From Longitalea luteola (GTDB lineage: Bacteria; Bacteroidota; Bacteroidia; Chitinophagales; Chitinophagaceae), in NCBI RefSeq assembly GCF_017356035.1, contig NZ_JAFIQX010000003.1, positions 660,653 to 724,652 of the forward strand: a stretch of DNA of 64,000 bases. The letters run 5' to 3'. Position 1 is the first letter of the stretch. The number at the start of each line of letters is the position of its first letter. Shown here piece by piece: positions 50,477 to 58,093 of this stretch. The notes beneath the pieces were generated by a model. It worked only from the letters and a program-made list of their open reading frames with translations. It ran no database searches and was not told where the DNA came from. The position numbers and the translations under genes were made by a program.

Positions 50477-50605
50477 GGGAGCACTTCTATTTCACCAAAA
50501 AAAATCTCACTTTCTTTAAAAATATTTTTCAAAAAACTTTCCTGCACCTCAAACCGCTCCGGCGAAGATAAGCAACCGCTTTCATTTGTCATCTCCCAAC
50601 GAAAC

Positions 50606-51121
50606 TTACAAAACAGGTTTATGCTTACCCGAACCAGCATGCTCCCGGCAATATTGTAATATGTCTTCCTTTGATTGTATTCCTTCATTCGTTCCCCCCC
50701 AATACCAAACATCCAGGATCTTCTGATCTTCGAATTTAAACAGGATCGTTGGGCAGTTAAGCGGCAATCCGCCCCGTTTATAGGCCATCAACAAATAATG
50801 ATCGTTCAAGCCCATATACATTAATTGCCGCGCTGGTATCGCCTCGGGCCCTTTAATGCCTGTTTCATAGTACGGACTGCCCGCATTGGCGATCGACCAG
50901 TCATAACCCGCCCAACATTCCAATGTGTTTATTATAAAATCAGGAATGTCTTCTACGCCACGGCAGGTTTTCAGGTGCAGCGTGTCAATTGTGCTAACAA
51001 GCTTTTGTGTGTATTTACTGTTCGGCGTGTTGATCTTCCTATAGCTGAAGGAGCAGGATCTTTTCTGCCCAAAGATAGCAGTGGAAGAAAATAAGAGTAG
51101 GATTAAAGAAATGGTACGCAT
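50606..51121 (-). CDS. Secreted protein of unknown function
   Basis: 171 residues with signal peptide RTISLILLLFSSTAIFGQ. The mature part has four or so Cys (CSFSYRKIN, LKTCRGVEDIPDFI, LECWAGYD, LNCPTILFKFED), suggesting disulfide bonds, and aromatic strands (YLLMAYKRGGLPLNCP, LDVWYWGGTNEGIQSKED). No family is recognised. It is upstream of tRNA-Glu on the same strand but separated by a dedicated tRNA promoter. Confidence 0.6.
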   Translation of the reverse strand: MRTISLILLLFSSTAIFGQKRSCSFSYRKINTPNSKYTQKLVSTIDTLHLKTCRGVEDIPDFIINTLECWAGYDWSIANAGSPYYETGIKGPEAIPARQLMYMGLNDHYLLMAYKRGGLPLNCPTILFKFEDQKILDVWYWGGTNEGIQSKEDILQYCREHAGSGKHKPVL

Positions 51122-51414
51122 AAACCCATTAACGAATGTTAGCGTTTTTTCTTGTTAAACTGCGTTTTCTTTCGCTACGCTCCGTTTTCTTTCAAATTAT
51201 AATATGTTCCTTTAAAAACCCCCTTGGGAAGTAGGGTAGTCGTTCGTATAAGTAAATGTCCGCTATTTATTTAGCCGGTTTGTTTGAAATAGTCGCACCA
51301 TACTTTCAGTGCAACCGATTGCTGCTTATTTTCCACACAAATTTCATAAACCCATTTACAACCAAAATTGTAACTTAGCCCCCGCAATTTTTAACTAACA
51401 CAAAAATCCAGATC
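51122..51414 (+). other. Divergent regulatory region upstream of gap
   Basis: 293 bases. Two copies of CGTTTTCTTTC lie near 51165-51200. The best promoter element for gap is TAACTTAG (51371-51378), one base off TAnnTTTG, 37 bases before the start codon. Nothing else was recognised. Confidence 0.4.
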
Positions 51415-52455
51415 ATGAGCACAGTCAAAGTGGCGATCAACGGTTTTGGTCGTATCGGCCGGTTGGTATACCGCCAGATTTATAAAATGGATGGCATCGA
51501 TGTAGTAGCTATCAATGACCTCACTAGCCCCAAAGTTTTAGCCCACCTCCTTAAATATGATAGCGCTCAGGGCCGTTTTGATGCTGAAGTAAAAAGCACT
51601 GATAACTCTATTATAGTAAACGGTGAAGAAGTAAAGATCTACGCCCAAAAGAATCCTGCTGAAATTCCCTGGAGAGATCACAATGTTGATGTAGTACTGG
51701 AATGTACCGGTTTCTTCACCGATAAAGCAAAAGCAGAAGCTCACCTTACTGCCGGCGCAAAAAGAGTTGTTATCTCTGCTCCTGCAACCGGCGATCTGAA
51801 AACAATTGTTTTCAACGTTAACCACGATATTCTCGATGGTACTGAAACAGTGATCAGCTGCGCCAGCTGTACTACCAACTGCCTGGCCCCAATGGCTCAG
51901 GTGCTCGATGAAAAATTTGGTATCGTTAACGGTCTCATGACCACCATCCACGCTTATACCAATGACCAGAACACCCAGGATGCACCGCATCCCAAAGGTG
52001 ACCTGCGTCGCGCCCGTGCTGCTGCACAAAATATTGTTCCTAACAGTACAGGTGCTGCCAAAGCCATCGGCCTGGTATTACCTAAACTGAAAGGTAAATT
52101 AGATGGTTCCGCTCAACGTGTGCCTACCCTCACTGGTTCTTTAACTGAGGTAACCGCTGTATTGAGCAAAAAAGTAACCGTTGAAGAAGTGAACGCTGCC
52201 ATGAAGGCTGCTTCCAACGAAAGCTTTGGGTATACTGAAGATGAGATCGTGAGCAGCGATATCATTGGTATTACTTACGGTTCTTTGTACGATGCTACTC
52301 AAACCCGTGTACAAACTGTAGGCGAAACCCAACTGGTTCGCACGGTTAGCTGGTACGATAATGAAATGAGCTATGTAAGCCAGCTCGTTCGCACCGTGAA
52401 CTATTTTGCAAAACTGATCAATAAAGGCGCTGCAAAAGAAAAAGTAAAAGCTTAA
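51415..52455 (+). CDS. gap: Type I glyceraldehyde-3-phosphate dehydrogenase
   Basis: 346 residues. NAD-binding [19 protein letters not shown] at the N-terminus, active-site [18 protein letters not shown] with the catalytic Cys near 152 and the phosphate-binding [19 protein letters not shown] and [12 protein letters not shown]. It converts glyceraldehyde-3-phosphate to 1,3-bisphosphoglycerate in glycolysis, in the cytoplasm. pgk follows at 139 bases on the same strand. The spacer is not empty: it holds a long palindromic repeat whose stem and T-run could attenuate transcription into pgk. Confidence 0.97.
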   Translation: MSTVKVAINGFGRIGRLVYRQIYKMDGIDVVAINDLTSPKVLAHLLKYDSAQGRFDAEVKSTDNSIIVNGEEVKIYAQKNPAEIPWRDHNVDVVLECTGFFTDKAKAEAHLTAGAKRVVISAPATGDLKTIVFNVNHDILDGTETVISCASCTTNCLAPMAQVLDEKFGIVNGLMTTIHAYTNDQNTQDAPHPKGDLRRARAAAQNIVPNSTGAAKAIGLVLPKLKGKLDGSAQRVPTLTGSLTEVTAVLSKKVTVEEVNAAMKAASNESFGYTEDEIVSSDIIGITYGSLYDATQTRVQTVGETQLVRTVSWYDNEMSYVSQLVRTVNYFAKLINKGAAKEKVKA

Positions 52456-52491
52456 TTATAAAACTGCAGGATTAGTTTAGCTATATCCTGG

Positions 52492-52579
52492 TTAACCACA
52501 AAGATGTTGAAAGCGGGTAACGCAAAGAAGTACTCTTGGTTCACCGTAGCTGTCAATACGCTTTGTGGTTAATTTTTTT
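52492..52579 (+). repeat. Palindromic repeat element (ACCACAAAG class) between gap and pgk, possible attenuator
   Basis: TTAACCACAAAG (52492-52503) is perfectly repeated inverted as CTTTGTGGTTAA (52561-52572), followed by seven T (52573-52579). The 57-base loop holds further words (GCGGGTAACGCAAAG, CTTGGTTCACC). Dispersed intergenic palindromes with ACCACAAAG/CTTTGTGGT ends are familiar to me from several phyla. In this position the hairpin plus T-run would act as a partial terminator. Confidence 0.65.
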
Positions 52580-52593
52580 AAAACTATCTCTTC

Positions 52594-53790
52594 ATGTCTA
52601 CATTCAGCCAGTATAATTTCAAGGGCCAGAAAGCCCTGATCAGGGTTGATTTTAACGTTCCGCTTGACAAAAAAACATTTGAGATCACCGACGATACCCG
52701 TATCAAAGCGGCTGTTCCCACCATTAAAAAGATCCTCGGCGATGGCGGCAGCGTGATCCTTATGAGCCACCTCGGCCGTCCCAAAGAAGGGCCCGAAGAA
52801 AAATCTTCATTGAAACACCTGGTGAACCATATATCGAAACTGGTGGGTGTTGATGTGCTGTTTGCTGATGATTGTATCGGGAAAGATGCGGTTGATAAAG
52901 CCGCTGCTTTAAAACCCGGTGAAGTTTTGTTGCTGGAAAACCTTCGTTTTTATAAAGAGGAAGAAAAAGGCGATGCCGGTTTTGCTGAAAAATTAAGCAA
53001 GCTGGGCGATGTGTACGTGAACGATGCCTTTGGTACCGCTCACCGGGCGCATGCTTCCACAGCAGTGATCGCGCAGTTCTTCGCGGCCGATAAAAAAATG
53101 TTCGGTCTGCTCATGGAAAGCGAAGTGAGCAGTGCTGAAAAAGTAATGCACAATGCCGAGAAGCCTTTTACCGCTATCATTGGTGGCGCCAAGGTTTCAG
53201 ACAAGATCCTTATCATCGAGAACCTGCTCGAAAAAGCAACCGATATCATCATCGGTGGCGGTATGGCGTATACATTTGAAAAAGCGCAGGGTGGATCCAT
53301 TGGCAACTCACTGTGTGAGGATGATCGCCTGGATATTGCCCGTGAACTGTTGAAAAAAGCAGAAGCAAAAGGCGTTTGCCTGCATTTTCCATCCGATTCA
53401 GTGATTGCCGATAAATTCGACGCCAACGCACTTACTTCGAATGCACCCAGCAATAATATTCCCGATGGCTGGATGGGCCTCGATATCGGTCCAAACGCCT
53501 GCGCCCAGTTTGCCAACGTGATCAAACGGTCAAAGACCATTTTATGGAACGGGCCTATGGGTGTATTTGAAATGGACAAGTTTCAGCACGGAACAAAAAC
53601 CATCGCTACGGCTGTGGCAGAAGCTACACAGGACGGCGCTTTTTCCCTCGTGGGCGGCGGCGATTCTGTAGCTGCTGTTAACCAGTTTGGTTATTCCGAC
53701 CAGGTTAGCTACGTGTCTACCGGCGGTGGTGCCATGCTTGAGTTTTTTGAAGGAAAAGAACTGCCTGGTATTGCTGCAATTAAGAAATAA
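52594..53790 (+). CDS. pgk: Phosphoglycerate kinase
   Basis: 398 residues. N-terminal [20 protein letters not shown] (3-phosphoglycerate site), [54 protein letters not shown], then the nucleotide domain [34 protein letters not shown] and [13 protein letters not shown]. It transfers phosphate from 1,3-bisphosphoglycerate to ADP. Second gene of the gap-pgk unit; a perfect terminator follows. Confidence 0.98.
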   Translation: MSTFSQYNFKGQKALIRVDFNVPLDKKTFEITDDTRIKAAVPTIKKILGDGGSVILMSHLGRPKEGPEEKSSLKHLVNHISKLVGVDVLFADDCIGKDAVDKAAALKPGEVLLLENLRFYKEEEKGDAGFAEKLSKLGDVYVNDAFGTAHRAHASTAVIAQFFAADKKMFGLLMESEVSSAEKVMHNAEKPFTAIIGGAKVSDKILIIENLLEKATDIIIGGGMAYTFEKAQGGSIGNSLCEDDRLDIARELLKKAEAKGVCLHFPSDSVIADKFDANALTSNAPSNNIPDGWMGLDIGPNACAQFANVIKRSKTILWNGPMGVFEMDKFQHGTKTIATAVAEATQDGAFSLVGGGDSVAAVNQFGYSDQVSYVSTGGGAMLEFFEGKELPGIAAIKK

Positions 53791-53809
53791 TTTCATAGTA
53801 TTACATCGT

Positions 53810-53848
53810 GAATGCCACGTGCCCGCAGGTACGTGGCATTCTTTTTTT
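53810..53848 (+). terminator. Rho-independent terminator after pgk
   Basis: GAATGCCACGT (53810-53820) pairs perfectly with ACGTGGCATTC (53831-53841), loop GCCCGCAGGT, followed by seven T. Confidence 0.93.
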
Positions 53849-53908
53849 AGCATGGCATTGTTCCCCCGCCACATATAGAAAGCGATCACTATTCTAAAAA
53901 CGTAGATT

Positions 53909-54571
53909 ATGACAAAGTGTTACCAGTTACTGCTTATTGTTGCTGTTGTTATAGGTATGGCAGCCTGCCAAAAAGAGGTTAACGAAAACGACATAACCAA
54001 TCCCGGTAGTGGGCCGGCGCCAGCCGATACCATTCCCAACGCTCCCGGCAACAATTCAGAAGTGGGTACCTGGAAATTTATTTCGGTTCGTGGTACGGGT
54101 TCGCAAACGGCAACCTTCTCGCAGTCCGGCGCTTCCGCGAAAGCCGTTACCTCAACGGATTTTACCTCGGGGAACAATAGCGGAACCATTACATTTGACA
54201 GCTTCAAAATGACTGCCACCAACATCGCCTTAAGTGTAAATACAACCGCAAAAACCCTCGTTTATATGAATGGCGTCCTGTTCGATTCTGTGCAGACTCC
54301 CATCAGCCAAACGGTTCCACCGCAGAGTGCTACTTCTTCTTATAAAAAAGTAGGCGCCGACTCCCTGCATTTTCAGGATGGCGCTTTCCTGGATGCGCTC
54401 ACCGGCGGCTTGTTACCAAATACGCCAACCGGCTGCAAAGTGGCTTTTGAAGGCACTGATATTATGAAATTGACCATTGTATTCGATACGGTCACTACCC
54501 AGGATTACCAGGGTATTCCGGCTAAACTTACCATACATACCGTACTGGTGGCAACCTTGAAGAAGCAATAG
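53909..54571 (+). CDS. Lipoprotein of unknown function, tandem copy 1
   Basis: 220 residues with lipobox GMAAC (Cys20). A Pro/Asn/Gly-rich linker (NPGSGPAPADTIPNAPGNNS) leads to a domain beginning SEVGTWKFISV, then TSGNNSGTITFDSFKMTATN, LVYMNGVLFDS and VGADSLHFQDG. The arrangement of alternating strands resembles lipocalin-like or DUF-type beta-barrels. The gene at 54899 has the same layout ([ST]E[IV]GTWKFI, G[TC]-TFD, LYLNGTLEDS, KIGSDS), so the two are tandem duplicates. Envelope-anchored; no known role. Confidence 0.75.
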   Translation: MTKCYQLLLIVAVVIGMAACQKEVNENDITNPGSGPAPADTIPNAPGNNSEVGTWKFISVRGTGSQTATFSQSGASAKAVTSTDFTSGNNSGTITFDSFKMTATNIALSVNTTAKTLVYMNGVLFDSVQTPISQTVPPQSATSSYKKVGADSLHFQDGAFLDALTGGLLPNTPTGCKVAFEGTDIMKLTIVFDTVTTQDYQGIPAKLTIHTVLVATLKKQ

Positions 54572-54800
54572 ATTAGAAGTTGACTAGTTGACGAGTTAAT
54601 TAGTTGACTAGTTGATTAGGTTGACAGGGTTGATAAAAGTTGATAAGGTTGATAAAGTTAATAAAGGAAAGTCGATAAAGTATTAGGTTGAAAGATAGTA
54701 GTAAGGTACAGAGTTGAGGCATTCACCATTCACCATTCACCATTCACCCCGCCCGAACGACGTACAGTAGGGCGGGCATTCACCATTCACGTTTTACATA
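54572..54800. repeat. Word-mosaic and minisatellite spacer between lipoprotein paralogues
   Basis: Three blocks: TTGACTAGTTGACGAGTTAA-type words; then GGTTGATAAAAGTTGATAAGG words (54630-54680); then four units of CATTCACCA (9-bp period, 54720-54747), a hairpin CCCGCCC/GGGCGGG (54748-54754 with 54770-54776), and the CATTCACCA unit again after it. The CATTCACCA run has the look of a variable-number tandem repeat. Confidence 0.65.
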
Positions 54801-54850
54801 GCTGCTGGCAGAAATTGCATATTTGATGGAAAACTCTCATGGCTAAATAG

Positions 54851-54858
54851 TAGTTTTG
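54851..54858 (+). promoter_or_regulatory. Bacteroidota -7 element TAGTTTTG
   Basis: Exact TAnnTTTG match 40 bases before the second lipoprotein start, showing that it is transcribed on its own and not only from the copy upstream. Confidence 0.55.
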
Positions 54859-54898
54859 CAATGTCTTTTTCTGCCCTAACCAAAACAAATGTAGATCT

Positions 54899-55537
54899 AT
54901 GAGGAAGTTAACCCCTTTCCTGCTCTTCGGTTGTATATTACTGACAATAGTTTCCTGCCAGAAAGAAAAAAGCATCGACACGCTCAACCATACGCCAGGC
55001 ATCCCTGGTGGCGGAAATACCGGCGGTAGTGAGATCGGTACCTGGAAATTTATCAACATGAATGTGAAAACCATGGTACTCATCGAAATGAGCAGCATGG
55101 GACAAGCCGAGCGCGCAATTACGGTTAGCGACTACACTACAGATAACAATGCCGGAACCTGTACTTTCGACGGCTCTACAATGACGAATACCGGCATGGC
55201 CTATGATGTTGATGCAATGTCTACAACCTATTTATATCTCAATGGAACATTGGAAGATTCGGTTGATCTGCCATTCACTTTTACGTTACCGCCTACCAAT
55301 TCAAATGCTACGTATAAAAAAATAGGTTCAGATTCAATTTTCATTCAATCCGGCGGATTGACCACCCCCGGCGGAGGAACTATACAAGGCAGTTCAGGAG
55401 GATACAAACTTAATTTTATTGGCAACCGGATGACGTTGACCGGACATCATAGTGAAAGTAAAACAGCAATTGTCATGGGTGTTATGCAAAAGAGAATTGA
55501 TAACGCAACTACGGTGATAACTCTGGAAAAACAGTAG
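54899..55537 (+). CDS. Lipoprotein of unknown function, tandem copy 2
   Basis: 212 residues with lipobox TIVSC (Cys20), a Gly/Pro linker (HTPGIPGGGNTGG) and the same domain as the upstream copy: SEIGTWKFINM, DNNAGTCTFDGSTMTNTGMA, YLYLNGTLEDSVDLPFTFTL, YKKIGSDSIFIQSGGL and a final VITLEKQ. Divergence between copies is large outside these blocks, so duplication is old. Function unknown. Confidence 0.75.
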   Translation: MRKLTPFLLFGCILLTIVSCQKEKSIDTLNHTPGIPGGGNTGGSEIGTWKFINMNVKTMVLIEMSSMGQAERAITVSDYTTDNNAGTCTFDGSTMTNTGMAYDVDAMSTTYLYLNGTLEDSVDLPFTFTLPPTNSNATYKKIGSDSIFIQSGGLTTPGGGTIQGSSGGYKLNFIGNRMTLTGHHSESKTAIVMGVMQKRIDNATTVITLEKQ

Positions 55538-55616
55538 CGAAAGCAGGAAGGCGGATCTGATGCAGCTATAGCCAGACCTGCAATAAATTTATTGATATTT
55601 TTAGTCAGCCCCGTCA

Positions 55617-55637
55617 CAGTCGGGGCTTTCTGCTTTT
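55617..55637 (+). terminator. Terminator hairpin after lipoprotein copy 2
   Basis: AGCCCCG (55617-55623) and CGGGGCT (55631-55637) form a perfect 7-bp stem with loop TCACAGT, followed by a T-rich TTCTGCTTTTT. Confidence 0.75.
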
Positions 55638-55968
55638 TAACAGCTGCTTCATCCCTGGCTTCGCCCGAACCTTTACCATCAGTGGCATCATTATTACTAT
55701 CATTCTTTTTGTGGCAGCCTATGGCCAGGCGCGCGAAGGATAGTGCCCTGTTATGATGTTTGTTATTTGAGGATTTTTTCAACGTTTATGTAACGAAACG
55801 GTTGCTGACGCGACTAAAAATTAGCCATATTGACAATGCGCTGTTATGACTATACGTTATGAGGCGGAAACTGACGTCAGTATGCTTTAACCGTTTGTGA
55901 ATCAAACGAATTGTAAGACGTTGTAGCAAAAAATTGTACATTTATAAGACACAAAACTCTAAATTGAT
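55638..55968. other. Spacer upstream of the LemA operon
   Basis: 331 bases. A minus-strand frame encodes ARLAIGCHKKNDSNNDATDG, which looks like a lipobox and linker of a small lipoprotein, but there is no proper hydrophobic core before it and the rest is not protein-like, so it is at most a remnant. A weak promoter element TACATTTA (55937-55944) precedes the LemA start by 25 bases. Confidence 0.35.
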
Positions 55969-56559
55969 ATGAAATCTCGTAATCTGATTATCATTGTTGT
56001 GCTGGCCGGAATTTTAATATTAGGTGGTTGTGGATGTGGTGGATATAATAAAATGGTAAACCTCGATGAGAATGTAAAAACTAAATGGAATAACGTACAA
56101 AGCGATTACCAGCGTCGTGCCGACCTCATCCCGAACCTGGTAAGTACGGTAAAAGGCGCCGCCAATTTTGAGCAGACGACGTTGACGAATGTGATTGAAG
56201 CCAGGGCAAAAGCTACTTCGGTAAATGTGAATGCCGATGATCTTTCGCCTGAAAAAATACAACAGTTCCAGCAGGCGCAAAGCCAACTGGGTGGCGCCTT
56301 AAGCAGGTTGCTCGTGGTTGCCGAACAATATCCCCAATTGCAGGCTACGCAAAACTTCAAAGACCTGCAGGCACAGCTGGAAGGAACAGAGAACCGCATT
56401 AAGGTTTCGCGGAACGATTTTAATGCTTCTGTACAGGAATATAACTCAGTGGTTCGCCGTTTTCCTAACAACCTGTTTGCAGGTATGTTCGGATTTAAAG
56501 TGAAACAGGGATTCACAGCCGAAGCTGGCGCAGAAAAAGCTCCTAAAGTAGAATTCTAA
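55969..56559 (+). CDS. LemA-family lipoprotein
   Basis: 196 residues with N-terminal helix IIIVVLAGILILGGC and a lipobox Cys. The LemA signature follows: YNKMVNLDENVKTKWNNVQS, DYQRRADLIPNLVSTVKG, then a long antiparallel helical bundle and VQEYNSVVRRFPNNLFAGMF with GFKVKQGF near the end. LemA proteins are envelope-associated and almost always partner a TPM-domain protein; here two TPM genes follow (11 and 149 bases downstream), forming one operon. Confidence 0.93.
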   Translation: MKSRNLIIIVVLAGILILGGCGCGGYNKMVNLDENVKTKWNNVQSDYQRRADLIPNLVSTVKGAANFEQTTLTNVIEARAKATSVNVNADDLSPEKIQQFQQAQSQLGGALSRLLVVAEQYPQLQATQNFKDLQAQLEGTENRIKVSRNDFNASVQEYNSVVRRFPNNLFAGMFGFKVKQGFTAEAGAEKAPKVEF

Positions 56560-56569
56560 AAATATATCC

Positions 56570-57031
56570 ATGGCATTTTTCCCTTTCTCCAAAAGAAAAG
56601 ATTTCTTTTCACCCGACGAGCAGAATCGGATCGTAAACGCCATTCGGGAAGCCGAACAGCAAACCAGTGGCGAGATCAGGGTATATACCGAAAGCCGCTG
56701 CCGGTTTGTTGATCCGCTCGACAGGGCTGCCGAACTTTTCTGGGGCCTGAAAATGGATCATACCAAAGACCGCAATGGGGTATTGGTATATGTTGCCATG
56801 AAAGATCACCAGTTTGCCATCCTGGCCGACCAGGGTATCCACGAAAAAGTGGGACAGGCGTTCTGGGAGCAGGAAGTAGCCATCATGAAATCGCATTTCC
56901 TCAGCGCTCATCCGGCCGAAGCCATTGAAGCTGTGGTAACCGATGTGGGGAAAGCATTGAAGACCCATTTCCCTTATGACCGGTCAACCGATAAAAATGA
57001 ATTGCCCGACGATATGGTGTTTGGAAAGTAG
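56570..57031 (+). CDS. TPM-domain protein without signal peptide
   Basis: 153 residues: a single TPM domain (SPDEQNRIVNAIREAEQQTS, GEIRVYTESRCRFVDPLDRA, RNGVLVYVAMKDHQFAILAD, QGIHEKVGQAFWEQEV). No signal peptide or membrane helix, unlike the next gene, so it is predicted to be cytoplasmic or peripheral. TPM domains (Psb32/YgcG) have been linked to phosphatase activity and photosystem or envelope maintenance; the role in bacteria is unclear. Second gene of the LemA operon. Confidence 0.88.
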   Translation: MAFFPFSKRKDFFSPDEQNRIVNAIREAEQQTSGEIRVYTESRCRFVDPLDRAAELFWGLKMDHTKDRNGVLVYVAMKDHQFAILADQGIHEKVGQAFWEQEVAIMKSHFLSAHPAEAIEAVVTDVGKALKTHFPYDRSTDKNELPDDMVFGK

Positions 57032-57150
57032 AAACGGGTTACAGGTTTCAGGTTGCAAGTTGCAGGGAATCTTAGGTCATGTTGCAACAAATAGAAAGAC
57101 CGGATGGTGAGATCCTGGAACCGGTAACTTAAAACCTGTAACTGTCAAAT
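57032..57150. repeat. Intergenic word-mosaic repeat (CAGGTTGCAAGTTGCAGG / CCGGTAAC class)
   Basis: Words GGTTACAGGTTTCAGGTTGC, AAGTTGCAGGG, CCGGAACCGGTAACTT and AAAACCTGTAACTG fill the spacer inside the LemA operon. They resemble those at 7377-7530 and 17845-17945. Confidence 0.5.
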
Positions 57151-57179
57151 AGCTTAGACTGGCATTATTACAACTCGAA

Positions 57180-57986
57180 ATGAAAATAAGATTGAAATTC
57201 TTTATTGCTTCGGTGTTTTTGTTTACGTCGTTTTTGACGTCTGCACAAAATATCCCTTCCCGACCGAATCCTCCCAGGCTGGTAAATGACCTGGCCGGTG
57301 TGTTAACGCCTGATGAAGAACAACGGCTGGAACGGCAACTGGTAGCTTATGATGACAGCACCAGTAACCAGGTAGCCATCGTACTGCTGAATACGCTCGA
57401 CGATTACCCTATTGAAGAATATGCGTTAAGGCTGTTTCGTGACTGGGGTATTGGTAATCAGAAAACCAATAATGGTGTGCTCATTATCGCCGCTATCCAG
57501 GACCGTAAGATCCGGATAGAAGTAGGATATGGCCTTGAAGGTGCGATTCCTGATATTACAGCCAATCATATCATCCAGGGCGACATAGCGCCGAATTTCA
57601 GATCGAACGATTATTATGAAGGGTTATCAAAAGCTGCTAACTCCATTATCAAAGCAGCTGCTGGTGAATACAAGGCGCCGGCTAATTACCGCAAGAAAAA
57701 AGGCAGTGGCGGCGGCAGCATAATCGGTTTTATTGTTTTAGTCATTATCATGATTGCGCTCTTTGGCGGACGCAATCGCGGTGGTGGCGGTGGATTTATG
57801 AGTCGCCGGGGTTCAGGCTGGTTAGGTCCTTTTATATTAGGTAATATGATGGGTCGAAGCAGCGGTGGAAGCAGCTGGGGCGGCGGAGGCTGGTCAGGCG
57901 GTGGCGGAGGCTGGTCGGGCGGCGGCGGTTTTGGCGGTTTCGGTGGCGGCAGCAGCGGTGGCGGCGGCGCCAGTGGAAGCTGGTAG
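57180..57986 (+). CDS. Secreted/membrane TPM-domain protein with glycine-rich tail (YgcG-like)
   Basis: 268 residues: signal peptide ending TSAQ, TPM domain (LVNDLAGVLTPDEEQRLERQ, SNQVAIVLLNTLDDYPIEEY, NNGVLIIAAIQDRKIRIEVG, YGLEGAIPDITANHIIQ), one transmembrane helix (IIGFIVLVIIMIALFGG, near residue 190), and a C-terminal Gly/Ser/Trp-rich tail (GGGGWSGGGGGWSGGGG ... SGSW). This layout is the YgcG form usually paired with LemA. A strong terminator follows. Confidence 0.92.
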   Translation: MKIRLKFFIASVFLFTSFLTSAQNIPSRPNPPRLVNDLAGVLTPDEEQRLERQLVAYDDSTSNQVAIVLLNTLDDYPIEEYALRLFRDWGIGNQKTNNGVLIIAAIQDRKIRIEVGYGLEGAIPDITANHIIQGDIAPNFRSNDYYEGLSKAANSIIKAAAGEYKAPANYRKKKGSGGGSIIGFIVLVIIMIALFGGRNRGGGGGFMSRRGSGWLGPFILGNMMGRSSGGSSWGGGGWSGGGGGWSGGGGFGGFGGGSSGGGGASGSW

Positions 57987-58037
57987 CAAAACCAATGTGC
58001 TGATTTGATAATGTGCTGAATCAATAACTAAATAACT

Positions 58038-58073
58038 AAAAAGGGCTCCCTGATACCAGGCAGCCCTTTTTTT
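58038..58073. terminator. Bidirectional terminator between YgcG-like and aminopeptidase genes
   Basis: AAAAAGGGCTCCCTG (58038-58052) pairs with CAGGCAGCCCTTTTT (58057-58071) around ATAC with one mismatch, A-run and T-run on the two sides. Confidence 0.9.
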
Positions 58074-58093
58074 ATAATATTATCTCAGTCCGG

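Noticed and set aside
54720..54795. CRISPR-like short repeats
   Set aside because: The unit is 9 bases with no spacers, and no cas gene is in the window.
55447..55782. Minus-strand small lipoprotein candidate with CHKKND after a lipobox-like LAIGC
   Set aside because: The N-terminal part lacks a hydrophobic core and the frame overlaps the end of lipoprotein copy 2 and a terminator; kept only as a note in the spacer entry.
57686..58024. Minus-strand proline-rich ORF
   Set aside because: Complement of the glycine-rich tail of the YgcG-like protein.
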